Positions 7,854-15,147 of a DNA stretch of 47,765 nucleotides are shown piece by piece; position 1 is the stretch's first letter; every line of letters starts with the position of its first letter. This DNA is from an uncultured Oscillospiraceae bacterium (GTDB lineage Bacteria > Bacillota > Clostridia > Oscillospirales > Oscillospiraceae). The notes under the pieces were generated by a model. The model saw only the letters and a program-made list of their open reading frames with translations, had not been told where the DNA came from and searched no databases. Where the stretch lies: positions 1-47,765 of the forward strand of contig CAJUEU010000012.1 of assembly GCA_910585735.1 (NCBI GenBank), read 5' to 3'. The position numbers and the translations under genes were made by a program.

Positions 7854-8702
7854 ATGCCCGCAAAATTCGGTCCCGCGGGGAACCCCGACAACTATCCCTA
7901 TAAGTCCTCGGTAGACGCCCCAAAGTGGCTGGCCTCTCTGGGGCTGGACTGCTATGAATACCAATGCGGCAAGGGAGTAAACGTGGGGGAGGCCACCGCC
8001 AGAAAGCTGGGGGAGGCCGCCCGGGAGGCGGGTATTTCCCTCTCCCTTCACGCCCCTTACTTTATCAACCTGGCCAACCCGGACCCGGAAAGCCTCCGCA
8101 AAACCATTGGCTACATTTTGGAAGCTTGCAAGGCGGCCGACTGGATGGGGGCTACCCGGGTGGTAGTCCACACCGGGGCCCTCATGAAGCGGAAGCGCCG
8201 GGAGGCTTTGGATATTGCCCTGCGTTCCATGGCCGAAGTCCTGAAGGCCTGGGAGGGTGAGGGCTTCGCCCATGTCCATCTCTGCCCCGAGACCATGGGC
8301 AAGATCGGCCAGTTGGGAGACCTCACCGAGGTGCTGGAGCTCTGCTCGCTGGACGGGCGGCTCATCCCCTGTGTGGACTTCGGCCACCTCTACGCCCGCA
8401 CCCTGGGAGAGCTTACCGGGCCGGAGGCCTGCAGGGCTATGCTGGATGAGATGGAAAAGGCCCTTGGCCCGGAGCGGGTCAGGACCTTCCACAGCCACTT
8501 CTCCCAGATCGAGTTTACGCCCAACGGCGGGGAGAAATGTCACCGTACCTTCGCCGACAACGGGGGCTACGGCCCCGACCCGGCCCCCCTCATGGCCGAG
8601 ATCGCCCGCCGGGGGTGGGAACCCACCTTCATCTGCGAGTCGGCAGGCACCCAGGCGGAGGACGCCAAGACCATGAAGGAGCTCTATTTACAGGCGCAGT
8701 AA
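7854..8702 (+). CDS. endonuclease IV-like TIM-barrel protein
   Basis: Member of the AP endonuclease/xylose-isomerase-like TIM-barrel group, 282 residues, nearest to endonuclease IV (Nfo), which cuts DNA 5' of abasic sites using three zinc ions. Metal-ligand positions of Nfo are recognisable: H66, H106, E146, D175, H178, H213, H230 and E262. The Asp that in Nfo sits two before the last His (DRH) is replaced by Lys228 (KCH), so one zinc site looks incomplete. Either repair activity persists with altered metal binding or the protein has another role. GGAAGTGA precedes ATG 7854. Its last 15 bases overlap, tail to tail, the small gene on the other strand. Confidence 0.85.
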   Translation: MPAKFGPAGNPDNYPYKSSVDAPKWLASLGLDCYEYQCGKGVNVGEATARKLGEAAREAGISLSLHAPYFINLANPDPESLRKTIGYILEACKAADWMGATRVVVHTGALMKRKRREALDIALRSMAEVLKAWEGEGFAHVHLCPETMGKIGQLGDLTEVLELCSLDGRLIPCVDFGHLYARTLGELTGPEACRAMLDEMEKALGPERVRTFHSHFSQIEFTPNGGEKCHRTFADNGGYGPDPAPLMAEIARRGWEPTFICESAGTQAEDAKTMKELYLQAQ

Positions 8703-8921
8703 TTCCAGGCCGAAGCGGAGGCCATAGCGAAAAAACCGCTGACATTCCAGATCCAGATATTCCCACTGAGCCTCCATAAACTTGTCCATCAGCTCTTCGC
8801 CCACCAGTTTCTCCACCTTGTCCTCCAGTTTGTCCCGCAAGGCCCGATTGTCCAAATATTCCCGCGTTTTGGGCGTCGGTTCCTCCTCATATTCGCGGTA
8901 CAGTTTTTCTATATAGTTCAT
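8688..8921 (-). CDS. small acidic helical protein paired with a divergent XRE regulator
   Basis: A 77-residue, highly charged, mostly helical protein with no signal or membrane segment, ending FFRYGLRFGLELLRL. The helical layout and the C-terminal F-x-G-x-x-x-G pattern recall small Clostridial proteins of the DUF6809 type; this is from memory and unverified. AAGGTGATC precedes the ATG at 8921. A perfect TTGACA-17-TATAAT promoter drives it and overlaps the leader of the divergent regulator. Its stop overlaps the end of the endonuclease IV-like gene by 15 bases. A similar protein with the same arrangement occurs at 37186-37407. Function unknown; it could be a toxin, an anti-repressor or a phage-derived factor. 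Confidence 0.7.
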   Translation of the reverse strand: MNYIEKLYREYEEEPTPKTREYLDNRALRDKLEDKVEKLVGEELMDKFMEAQWEYLDLECQRFFRYGLRFGLELLRL

Positions 8922-8940
8922 AAGATCACCTTTCGTAGAT

Positions 8941-8983
8941 TTATTCTAAGTTCTATTATATAGATTATTACTAAGTTTGTCAA
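8941..8983 (-). promoter_or_regulatory. promoter and putative operator of cassette A
   Basis: On the minus strand TTGACA (8983-8978), 17 bases, TATAAT (8960-8955): perfect consensus. Direct repeats TTATTCTAAGTT (8941-8952) and TTATTACTAAGTT (8965-8977) are 25 bp apart, one in the spacer and one past the -10 box. They are likely binding sites of the regulator encoded on the other side. The -35 box merges with the regulator's own ribosome site. Confidence 0.75.
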
Positions 8984-8994
8984 GGGGGATTTTT

Positions 8995-9216
8995 ATGTTT
9001 GACCCAAAAATATTTGGACAACGCCTTTTTTCCCTTCGGAAACAGAAAATCGGGGTAACTCAGGCTGACATCGCAGATTTGCTCGAGGTTACACCCACAC
9101 AAATCAGTGACATGGAAAATGGCAAAACTGCCACTACCATGGCACGGCTTTGCAAGCTCTGCGACTACTTCAATGTCTCAGCGGATTACCTGCTAGGAAG
9201 AAGCGATGTAAAATAG
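8995..9216 (+). CDS. small XRE-family repressor (cassette A)
   Basis: A 73-residue protein that is almost entirely a Cro/C1 helix-turn-helix (TQADIADLLEVTPTQISDME), ending VSADYLLGRSD. ATG 8995 is chosen over an upstream TTG at 8977 because AAGGGGGAT (8982-8990) precedes it. It diverges from the small gene at 8688-8921, and the shared 73-bp gap holds the direct-repeat operator. It resembles the regulator at 36900-37109 closely (IF.(K/Q)RL, QIS(D/E)(M/L)EN, VSADYLLG.SD). It is followed 12 bases later by a 420-bp repeat element. Confidence 0.88.
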   Translation: MFDPKIFGQRLFSLRKQKIGVTQADIADLLEVTPTQISDMENGKTATTMARLCKLCDYFNVSADYLLGRSDVK

Positions 9217-9228
9217 TTTTTCAGATTC

Positions 9229-9648
9229 TTCCAAAGGGACCGCTTTGAGGCCAAAGCGGCCCCCTTGGAACCCCCGAAAGCCCCAAGGGGAGGGCGTTTC
9301 GATTCGCCCTCCCCCTGGACCCCCTCCCCCAACGACCAAAGGAGGGGGACTGCGGTCCCCCTCTCTTTGGAAACCTCCCCAGGTTGTTCTCCTATCAGTT
9401 TGTGGCCTTCGACCTGCACTCCGTAGCAGGTCTCGGCTCAGGGCGGCCCCGCCGCCCACACAACAAAGCTGATGAGCCCAGGCGCTTCCAATCGGGCGGT
9501 AGAGTTTGATTGGGTTTGCTGTTTGTAGCGGCAGCGAGGCAGGAGGATCTATTCTAATCCTCCTGATAAGCCGGAAATAAGATTGGCAAGGGCTTTTCTT
9601 GGGGTTCCAAGGGGCCAATTCTTTTCACGAAAAGATGGCCCCTTGGAA
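9229..9648. mobile_element. 420-bp hairpin-ended non-coding element, MITE-like
   Basis: The 490-bp gap between the XRE gene and the M24 peptidase has no credible gene. Each end is itself a hairpin: TTCCAAAGGG (9229-9238) pairs with CCCCTTGGAA (9261-9270) with an inner CCGCTTTG/CAAAGCGG stem, and 9605-9617 pairs with 9636-9648 with an inner CTTTT/AAAAG stem. The outermost sequences, TTCCAAAGGG and CCCCTTGGAA, are also inverted repeats of each other. Further stems lie inside, including AGGAGGAT/ATCCTCCT near 9541-9564. This looks like a non-autonomous mobile or structured-RNA element; no target duplication was established. Confidence 0.55.
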
Positions 9649-9705
9649 AGAAAAAATAAAATAGCAAAATAATACAAACTTCAATTTTGAAAGGAAGTCA
9701 TCATT

Positions 9706-10770
9706 ATGAATCATCTCTCTCAGATCGCCGCCAAGCTTCCCGAATACCACCTGGACGCTATGCTGGTCTCCTCCGCCCCCGGCGAGTTCTACGCCACCGG
9801 GCTCCACGGGGAGGGTTACGCTGTGGTCACGCCGGGCGGCACCCGCTACATCACCGACTCCCGCTACACCGAGGCGGCCCAGGAGACCGTTGGACCCTAC
9901 GCTGAGGTATGCATCGTGGGCGAGAAGGGCTACTTCACCCTTATCAACGAGTTTCTGGAACAGCACAATGTGAAGAAGCTGGGTATTGAGGACGGTTACA
10001 TGTCCCTGGGCCAGTACGACTCCATGAAGGAAAAACTGAAGGCCGACCTCTGCTACGCCAACGGCCTTATCACCTCCCTCCGGGCCACCAAGGACGAGGA
10101 GGAATTTACCCGCATGGTGAAGGCCCAGGAGATCACCGACGCCGCCTTTACAGAGATTTGCAAGTTCATCCAGCCCGGCATGACCGAGGCCGAGATCGCC
10201 GCCCGGCTGGTCTACGAGATGCTCCGCCGGGGGGCCCAGCGGGTCTCCTTCGACCCCATCGTGGCCTCGGGCCCCAACGGCTCCCGCCCCCACGCCGTCC
10301 CTGGAGAGCGGAGAGTCCAGAAGGGTGAGTTCATCACCATGGACTTCGGCTGTGTTTACGAGGGCTACTGCTCCGATATGACCCGCACCGTAGCCCTGGG
10401 GGAGATCGACGACGACAAGAAAAAGGTCTATGAGACTGTTCTCAAGGCTCAGCTTGCCGGCATCGCCGCCTCCCGGGCCGGAGTCAGCGGCAAGGACATC
10501 GACGGCGCCGCCCGAAAGGTCATTGCCGACGCGGGGTATGGCCGCTTCTTCGGCCACGGCTACGGCCACAGCGTGGGCATCGAGATCCACGAGGCCCCCA
10601 ACGCCAATGCCCGGAACGAGGAGCCCATGCCTGTGGGCGCCATGGTGTCCGCCGAGCCTGGCATCTATATCCCCGGCCAGTTCGGCGTCCGCATTGAGGA
10701 CGTGGTCCGAATGGAGGAGGGTGGGGTCACCGACATTACCCACTCCCCCAAGGAATTGATCATTTTGTAA
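9706..10770 (+). CDS. M24-family Xaa-Pro aminopeptidase
   Basis: A cytosolic metallopeptidase that removes the N-terminal residue of peptides with proline in second place. It has 354 residues: a creatinase-like N-terminal domain to about 125, then the pita-bread catalytic domain. The five metal ligands are D213 (TMDFG), D224 (CSDMTRT), H288 (GHGYGHSVG), E317 (AEPGIY) and E331 (RIEDVV), with the conserved H196 and H295 nearby. Length and motifs fit the short aminopeptidase P/YpdF-type enzymes. AAAGGAAGTC precedes ATG 9706. It is flanked by repeat elements on both sides and is probably transcribed alone. Confidence 0.95.
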   Translation: MNHLSQIAAKLPEYHLDAMLVSSAPGEFYATGLHGEGYAVVTPGGTRYITDSRYTEAAQETVGPYAEVCIVGEKGYFTLINEFLEQHNVKKLGIEDGYMSLGQYDSMKEKLKADLCYANGLITSLRATKDEEEFTRMVKAQEITDAAFTEICKFIQPGMTEAEIAARLVYEMLRRGAQRVSFDPIVASGPNGSRPHAVPGERRVQKGEFITMDFGCVYEGYCSDMTRTVALGEIDDDKKKVYETVLKAQLAGIAASRAGVSGKDIDGAARKVIADAGYGRFFGHGYGHSVGIEIHEAPNANARNEEPMPVGAMVSAEPGIYIPGQFGVRIEDVVRMEEGGVTDITHSPKELIIL

Positions 10771-10786
10771 TTGAAATTCCCCTATG

Positions 10787-10901
10787 CCTTCCCCGTTTAC
10801 GGGGAAGGTGGCACGGCCGAAGGCCGTGACGGATGAGGGGCCCTTATAATGGCCTCATCAGTCAGCCCATTGGGCTGACTGCTTCCCCATAAATGGGGAA
10901 A
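10787..10901. repeat. dispersed hairpin repeat, copy A
   Basis: A chain of hairpins: CCTTCCCCGTTTACGGGGAAGG, ACGGCC-GAA-GGCCGT, the 23-bp palindrome at 10859-10881, and TTCCCC-AT-rich-GGGGAA. The first 56 bases (10787-10842) recur inverted at 36706-36761 with changes that preserve pairing. It may also terminate the M24 gene, although there is no T run. Confidence 0.8.
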
Positions 10902-10947
10902 CCAAATTAAGGGGGCCAGTGAAAACGTCACAGAAGGAGGACCTATC

Positions 10948-11619
10948 ATGGTCATCGAAATCATCCAAAGAGAGATCCCCACCCGGGGCGTGGGCTACAT
11001 CATTCTCCGGGACTGCCCGGAGGAGCGTCTGGGCGAGGCCCTGGGCAAGGGCATGGAGAAGCTGAAGCGGGCCGGAGCCCAGACCGTTCTGGCCACCTCC
11101 CTTCCCGAGGGCGAGCCCCTGCACGCCGGACCCGTTGGAGTCTGGCGGCTCACCCATGCCCACGACATCGTGGCCATGGAGCGGACTCTCCCCGCTGAAA
11201 AGCCCGGTATCAAGCTGAACCTTCGCTCCCCCCGCCGGGGCCAGGAGGAGACCCTTTACCTGACCCTTACCAACAAGGCCTTTGCCCAGGTGCCCAACGC
11301 CGCCACCCAGCGTCCCACCGACCTGCGGCGGCAAAACCACCGTTACGGTTTGGCCTACCAGGGAGATACCCTGGTGGGAACCTATGAACTGGACCTGAGC
11401 GAGAAAAACGCCGAGCTCTGTTCCCTGGCCATCGACCCCGCGCTTTGGCGGAAGGGCTATGGCCGCGCCCTTTTGCGGGCCGTGCTGGAGTCCCTGGGCT
11501 CCAAGCCCCCGGCCTGCACCCTGACGGTGGCCTCCACCAACCTGCCCGCCCTGGCGCTTTACCAGGCGGAGGGCTTTGCGCAGACCGGGAAGGTCTCAGA
11601 CTGGTACGAGGTGGTCTGA
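10948..11619 (+). CDS. GNAT-family N-acetyltransferase
   Basis: A 223-residue cytosolic protein. The first 110 residues are a poorly characterised domain; residues 120-220 hold the GNAT fold with the acetyl-CoA loop in LWRKGYGRALL and the terminal YQAEGF motif. The acceptor is unknown. GGAGGACC precedes ATG 10948. The VanX-like gene starts two bases after its stop, so the two are co-translated and may act on related substrates such as amino-acid or peptide fragments. Confidence 0.9.
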   Translation: MVIEIIQREIPTRGVGYIILRDCPEERLGEALGKGMEKLKRAGAQTVLATSLPEGEPLHAGPVGVWRLTHAHDIVAMERTLPAEKPGIKLNLRSPRRGQEETLYLTLTNKAFAQVPNAATQRPTDLRRQNHRYGLAYQGDTLVGTYELDLSEKNAELCSLAIDPALWRKGYGRALLRAVLESLGSKPPACTLTVASTNLPALALYQAEGFAQTGKVSDWYEVV

Positions 11620-11621
11620 GG

Positions 11622-12329
11622 ATGTTCCCCCGGGACTACCGCTCCCCTATTCCCGCCCCCATGCTTGAGGACTGGAGCCGGGTACCTCCTCCTGTAGACT
11701 GCGGGGAGCCCCTGGCCGACCCTACCGCCCTCTCTGGGAAGCTCCTGTATGACGCCTCCTATCGGCGGCAGGGGCTGCCCGGTCTGGAGACCTGCCTTCT
11801 CCGGGAGACCGTGGCACGCAAATTGGCCCTGGCGGCAGACCAGCTGCCCCAGGGCTATGCCATCCTTATGTTTGACGCTCTCCGGCCCCTCAGCGTCCAA
11901 CAGGCCATCTATGCGCAGTTCCGGGCCCGCTTCCTCCAAGAAAGACCTGGCATTTCGGAGCCTGAGCTGGAGGCCCTGCTGGACGACTTTGTGGCCAAGC
12001 CGGTAAAGCGGCCGGAGCGTCCCGCCCCCCACACCACAGGCGGGGCGGTAGACCTGACCCTTTGCAAGGGCGGGGTCCCTCTGAACATGGGCACCGGCTT
12101 TGACGAGCTTACCCCTCTGGCCCACACGGACGCACTGGAGCATCGTTGTCCCCCGGCGCTGGAGGAGGCCCGGGACAACCGGCGGCTTCTATACAATCTC
12201 ATGGTTTCGGTGGGCTTTGTAAACTACCAGTGTGAATGGTGGCACTATGCCTATGGAGAACGCCAGTGGGCGGTTCTCACCGGCAAGGCTCCTTTCTATG
12301 GGTTCCGCCCGGAATGCGACCTCCATTGA
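11622..12329 (+). CDS. D-alanyl-D-alanine dipeptidase, VanX/DdpX type (M15D)
   Basis: Zinc dipeptidase of 235 residues that splits D-Ala-D-Ala. Seen: the zinc motif PHTTGGAVD (H137, D144), the catalytic EWWHY (E205, H208) and the substrate-binding Arg of DALRP (R88). Start ATG 11622 is chosen because it follows the upstream stop by two bases and GAGGTGG lies before it; the open frame extends further upstream only inside the GNAT gene. No signal peptide is seen, so it is cytosolic like VanX. No vanH/vanA/vanS genes are nearby, so a housekeeping role in dipeptide use or peptidoglycan turnover is more likely than glycopeptide resistance. Confidence 0.9.
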   Translation: MFPRDYRSPIPAPMLEDWSRVPPPVDCGEPLADPTALSGKLLYDASYRRQGLPGLETCLLRETVARKLALAADQLPQGYAILMFDALRPLSVQQAIYAQFRARFLQERPGISEPELEALLDDFVAKPVKRPERPAPHTTGGAVDLTLCKGGVPLNMGTGFDELTPLAHTDALEHRCPPALEEARDNRRLLYNLMVSVGFVNYQCEWWHYAYGERQWAVLTGKAPFYGFRPECDLH

Positions 12330-12347
12330 CAGGAAAGAAGGATTTTT

Positions 12348-12761
12348 ATGTGGTTTGTTCTGGCGCTTCTCTCGGCTGTCTTTGCCGCCCTCACCTCCAT
12401 TTTGGGTAAGGTGGGCATCCAGAACGTGAACTCCCACCTGGGCACCGCCATCCGCACTATGGTGGCTCTGGTCCTGGCCTGGGGCATGGTGTTTCTCACC
12501 AACTCCCAGGGTAGCCTTGCCCAGGTCGACCGAAAAAGCTGGATCTTTCTCATCCTGTCCGGTCTGGCCACCGGCGCCTCTTGGCTATGCTATTACCGGG
12601 CTCTTCAGTTGGGGGAGGTCACCAAGGTGGTGCCCATTGACAAACTCAGCGTCGTCATTACCCTGGTGCTGGCCTTCATCTTTCTCCACGAAAAAGCCAG
12701 CTTCAAGTCCATCGCCGGCTGTATCCTGATCACCGCCGGAACGCTGCTCATGGTCCTGTAA
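12348..12761 (+). CDS. half-size EamA/DMT transporter
   Basis: A 137-residue membrane protein with four or five hydrophobic helices forming one EamA domain (residues 2-137), ending with the typical LHEKASFKSIAGCILITAG segment. Full EamA carriers have two such domains, so this one should dimerise like small multidrug-resistance proteins. Substrate unknown. AAAGAAGG precedes ATG 12348, 18 bases after the VanX-like gene, so it is probably last in that operon. Confidence 0.9.
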   Translation: MWFVLALLSAVFAALTSILGKVGIQNVNSHLGTAIRTMVALVLAWGMVFLTNSQGSLAQVDRKSWIFLILSGLATGASWLCYYRALQLGEVTKVVPIDKLSVVITLVLAFIFLHEKASFKSIAGCILITAGTLLMVL

Positions 12762-12773
12762 CAGAAAATTTAC

Positions 12774-12802
12774 TTGCCATCTGTCGAAAAATCAGGTATA
12801 CT
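12774..12802 (+). promoter_or_regulatory. promoter of the dCMP deaminase gene
   Basis: TTGCCA (12774-12779), 17 bases, TATACT (12797-12802). Confidence 0.75.
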
Positions 12803-12823
12803 GCTGGAAAAGGGGGAATCATC

Positions 12824-13318
12824 ATGTCCCGTATCGACAAAGAAAATTACTACCTCGACATTGCCCAAGCCGCTCTGGAGCGTTCCACCTGCCTGCGGCG
12901 GTGCTATGGGGCCATCATCGTCCAGAATGACGAGATCATTTCCACCGGCTACAACGGCGCGCCCCGGGGGCGGAAAAACTGCGCCGACCTGGGCTATTGC
13001 ACCAGGGAAGCCATGCGCATCCCCTCGGGAGAACGGTATGAGCTGTGCCGCAGCGTCCATGCCGAGGCCAACGCCATCATTTCGGCCGCCCGGAGCGAAA
13101 CCTTGGGGGCCACCCTCTATATGGTCTGCAAGGATCCCAAGTCCGGGGAGCTGATCCCCGGCTCCACCTCCTGCTCCATGTGCCGCCGCCTTATCATCAA
13201 CGCCGGTATCACCCGCCTGGTGATCCGGGACACCCCTACAGAATACCGGGTGGTGGACGTGCAGAAGGAGTGGGTGGAGGAGGACGATTCCCTTCCCCAG
13301 CACTTGAAAGAAGCCTGA
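12824..13318 (+). CDS. dCMP/cytidine-type deaminase (ComEB-like)
   Basis: Zinc deaminase of the dCMP deaminase family, converting dCMP to dUMP for thymidylate synthesis. The zinc site is complete: H79 with catalytic E81 (SVHAEAN) and C117/C120 (SCSMC). Length of 164 residues and the insert with YNGAPRG and C53/C59 fit the family, which often carries a second zinc. It has its own promoter, the ribosome site AAAGGGGGAA and a terminator. Confidence 0.93.
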   Translation: MSRIDKENYYLDIAQAALERSTCLRRCYGAIIVQNDEIISTGYNGAPRGRKNCADLGYCTREAMRIPSGERYELCRSVHAEANAIISAARSETLGATLYMVCKDPKSGELIPGSTSCSMCRRLIINAGITRLVIRDTPTEYRVVDVQKEWVEEDDSLPQHLKEA

Positions 13319-13344
13319 TTTCCCCGCAAAACTCGCGACATCAT

Positions 13345-13380
13345 GGGAGGGGCCGGAGCCCCTCCCCTTTGTTATTTTTT
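13345..13380 (+). terminator. terminator after the deaminase gene
   Basis: GGGAGGGGC (13345-13353), CGGA loop, GCCCCTCCC (13358-13366), then a T-rich tail ending in six T. Confidence 0.8.
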
Positions 13381-13399
13381 AGAGATAAGGAGAATTTCC

Positions 13400-14704
13400 A
13401 TGACCCAAGCCTTTTATAATATTATCTGGCTCTTTTTCGTCTATTCCTTCCTGGGCTGGCTTTTCGAAACCGCTGTGGCCGCCGTCAAGGAGAAAAAATA
13501 TGTGGACCGAAGCCTGCTCTTTGGCCCGCTGTGTATTCTTTACGGTGTGGCCGGTGTTTTTATCACCGTCACCCTGGAGGACCTTGCCGGGAATTGGTTT
13601 TTCCTGATCCTAGGCTCGGCCATCTATGCCACGGTCATTGAATGGATCGCCGGACACCTGCTGGAAAACATCACACATACCCGTTGGTGGGACTACTCCG
13701 ACCACTGGGGCAACCTGGACGGCATGATAAGCCCTGTTTCCTCCCTGCTCTGGGGCCTTTTGGGGGCCGCTGCCGTCAAATGGTTTATCCCCCTGGTGGG
13801 GCATCTGGGAGAGTGGCTCCCCGACAGCCTCTCCCACATCCTGCTTTGGGGCCTGCTGACCATTTTCGCTCTGGACTGTTTGGCTACCCTGCTCACCCTG
13901 GCCGGTATAGTCCACTATCTGCCCCGGGTGGAGGAGTTGGGCAACCGCCTGGCTACCTTCTCGGTCCGTCTGGGCTCCTGGATCCTGCGGCGCACTGAAA
14001 AACGGATCCAGAAAGCGCACCCCAAGGCGGATTTTCAGCACCGAAAGCGGGAAAAAGCCACGGTATTCGCCGCAGGCTGCGGTTTTTATAAGCTCTTTTG
14101 GATCTTCCTCATCGGCGCGTTTCTGGGCGACATTGTAGAGACCCTGTTCTGCCGGGCCACCGCTGGGGTATGGATGTCCCGCTCCAGTGTGGTCTGGGGG
14201 CCTTTCTCCTTCGTCTGGGGCTTCGCCCTGGCCCTGGCCAGTCTCCTTCTCTATCGTTACCGGGAGCGCTCGGACACCTTCCTCTTTATGGCGGGCACCC
14301 TTCTGGGAGGCGCTTACGAATACTTTTGCAGCGTGTTCACCGAGATCGTATTTGGAGTGGTCTTTTGGGATTACAGCCACATCCCCTTCAATCTGGGGGG
14401 ACGGGTCAACCTGCTCTACTGTTTCTTCTGGGGCATTGCCGCCGTGGTATGGATCCGGGTGTGCTATCCCCGGCTCTCAACGCTCATTGAGAAGATCCCC
14501 ATGAAACCGGGCAAGCTCCTTACCTGGATCACGGTGGTCTTTATGGTCTGCAACACCGCCGTCAGCTCTTTGGCCTTGGCCCGCCAGCAGGGCAGAGCCC
14601 AGGGGCTTCCGCCCCGGAACGTGGTGGAGGAATATTTGGACGAGCATTTTGACGACGCGCGGCTGAACCAGATCTACCCCGCCGCCGTGCGCACCGATGA
14701 GTAA
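13400..14704 (+). CDS. CmpB-type membrane protein with duplicated domain
   Basis: A 434-residue polytopic membrane protein made of two copies of the 'putative ABC transporter permease' (CmpB, PF06541-like) domain. The first opens with FFVYSFLGWLFET near residue 12 and the second with FLIGAFLGDIVETLFC near residue 240; each is followed by RSLLFGPLCILYG or RSSVVWGPFSFVWG and a WDYS motif. Function is unknown, and despite the family name no partner ATPase is nearby. Start ATG 13400 follows AAGGAGAA; an upstream in-frame ATG at 13343 lies inside the terminator of the preceding gene. The final 45 residues are a soluble tail. Confidence 0.88.
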   Translation: MTQAFYNIIWLFFVYSFLGWLFETAVAAVKEKKYVDRSLLFGPLCILYGVAGVFITVTLEDLAGNWFFLILGSAIYATVIEWIAGHLLENITHTRWWDYSDHWGNLDGMISPVSSLLWGLLGAAAVKWFIPLVGHLGEWLPDSLSHILLWGLLTIFALDCLATLLTLAGIVHYLPRVEELGNRLATFSVRLGSWILRRTEKRIQKAHPKADFQHRKREKATVFAAGCGFYKLFWIFLIGAFLGDIVETLFCRATAGVWMSRSSVVWGPFSFVWGFALALASLLLYRYRERSDTFLFMAGTLLGGAYEYFCSVFTEIVFGVVFWDYSHIPFNLGGRVNLLYCFFWGIAAVVWIRVCYPRLSTLIEKIPMKPGKLLTWITVVFMVCNTAVSSLALARQQGRAQGLPPRNVVEEYLDEHFDDARLNQIYPAAVRTDE

Positions 14705-14714
14705 CGCATAAGAC

Positions 14715-14753
14715 AAAAGGGAGCGGAGACCCAGTGGGTCTCCGCTCCCTTTT
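14715..14753. terminator. bidirectional terminator
   Basis: A 14-bp perfect stem (14719-14732 with 14736-14749), A run on the left and T run on the right. It serves both the rightward CmpB gene and the leftward smc-rsfS operon. Confidence 0.93.
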
Positions 14754-14761
14754 CGCTGTCT

Positions 14762-15127
14762 CTATCCGTTGGGCGAAAGCACATCGGTGAGGTCCACCGG
14801 GGTAGCGTCGCTCCAGAGGCGCTCCAGGTCGTAGAACTCCCGCGCTTCCTCGTTGAAGATATGGACCACCACACTGGAAAAGTCGATGAGTACCCAGGTA
14901 CCGTCCCGGTGGCCCTCCACATGGTGGGCCAGCTCGTCGTGCTCCTCCTTCATGGCCTTCTCACAGGCGTCGCCCAACGCCTTGATCTGGGTGGAGGAGG
15001 TGCCTGAGCAAAGGACGAAATAATCGGCCAGAGTGGTCAGGTGCCCTGTCTCCAGTACCTTGATGTCGATCCCTTTCTTGCTGTCCAGCGCTTTGGCCAG
15101 AAACAGCGCGGTCTCTTTGGGTGTCAT
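14762..15127 (-). CDS. rsfS: ribosome silencing factor RsfS
   Basis: A 121-residue protein that binds L14 of the 50S subunit and blocks subunit joining when nutrients are low. It carries the family's core: DIKVLETGHLTTLADYFVLC, GTSSTQIKAL, HHVEGHRDGTWVLIDF and VVVHIFNEEAREFYDLERLW. AAGGAG precedes ATG 15127. It is the last gene of the long leftward operon, 20 bases after the LCP gene; the nadD-yqeK-rsfS neighbourhood is typical of Firmicutes. Confidence 0.96.
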   Translation of the reverse strand: MTPKETALFLAKALDSKKGIDIKVLETGHLTTLADYFVLCSGTSSTQIKALGDACEKAMKEEHDELAHHVEGHRDGTWVLIDFSSVVVHIFNEEAREFYDLERLWSDATPVDLTDVLSPNG

Positions 15128-15147
15128 TGGATCATTCTCCTTCCTTC

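Noticed and set aside
9193..9618. Open frame across the 420-bp element
   Set aside because: It runs through several hairpins, has no ribosome site and is Pro/Gly/Arg-rich; better explained as non-coding repeat.
11622..12329. VanX-like gene as part of vancomycin resistance
   Set aside because: No vanH, vanA/B ligase or vanRS genes nearby; the neighbours are a GNAT and an EamA transporter.
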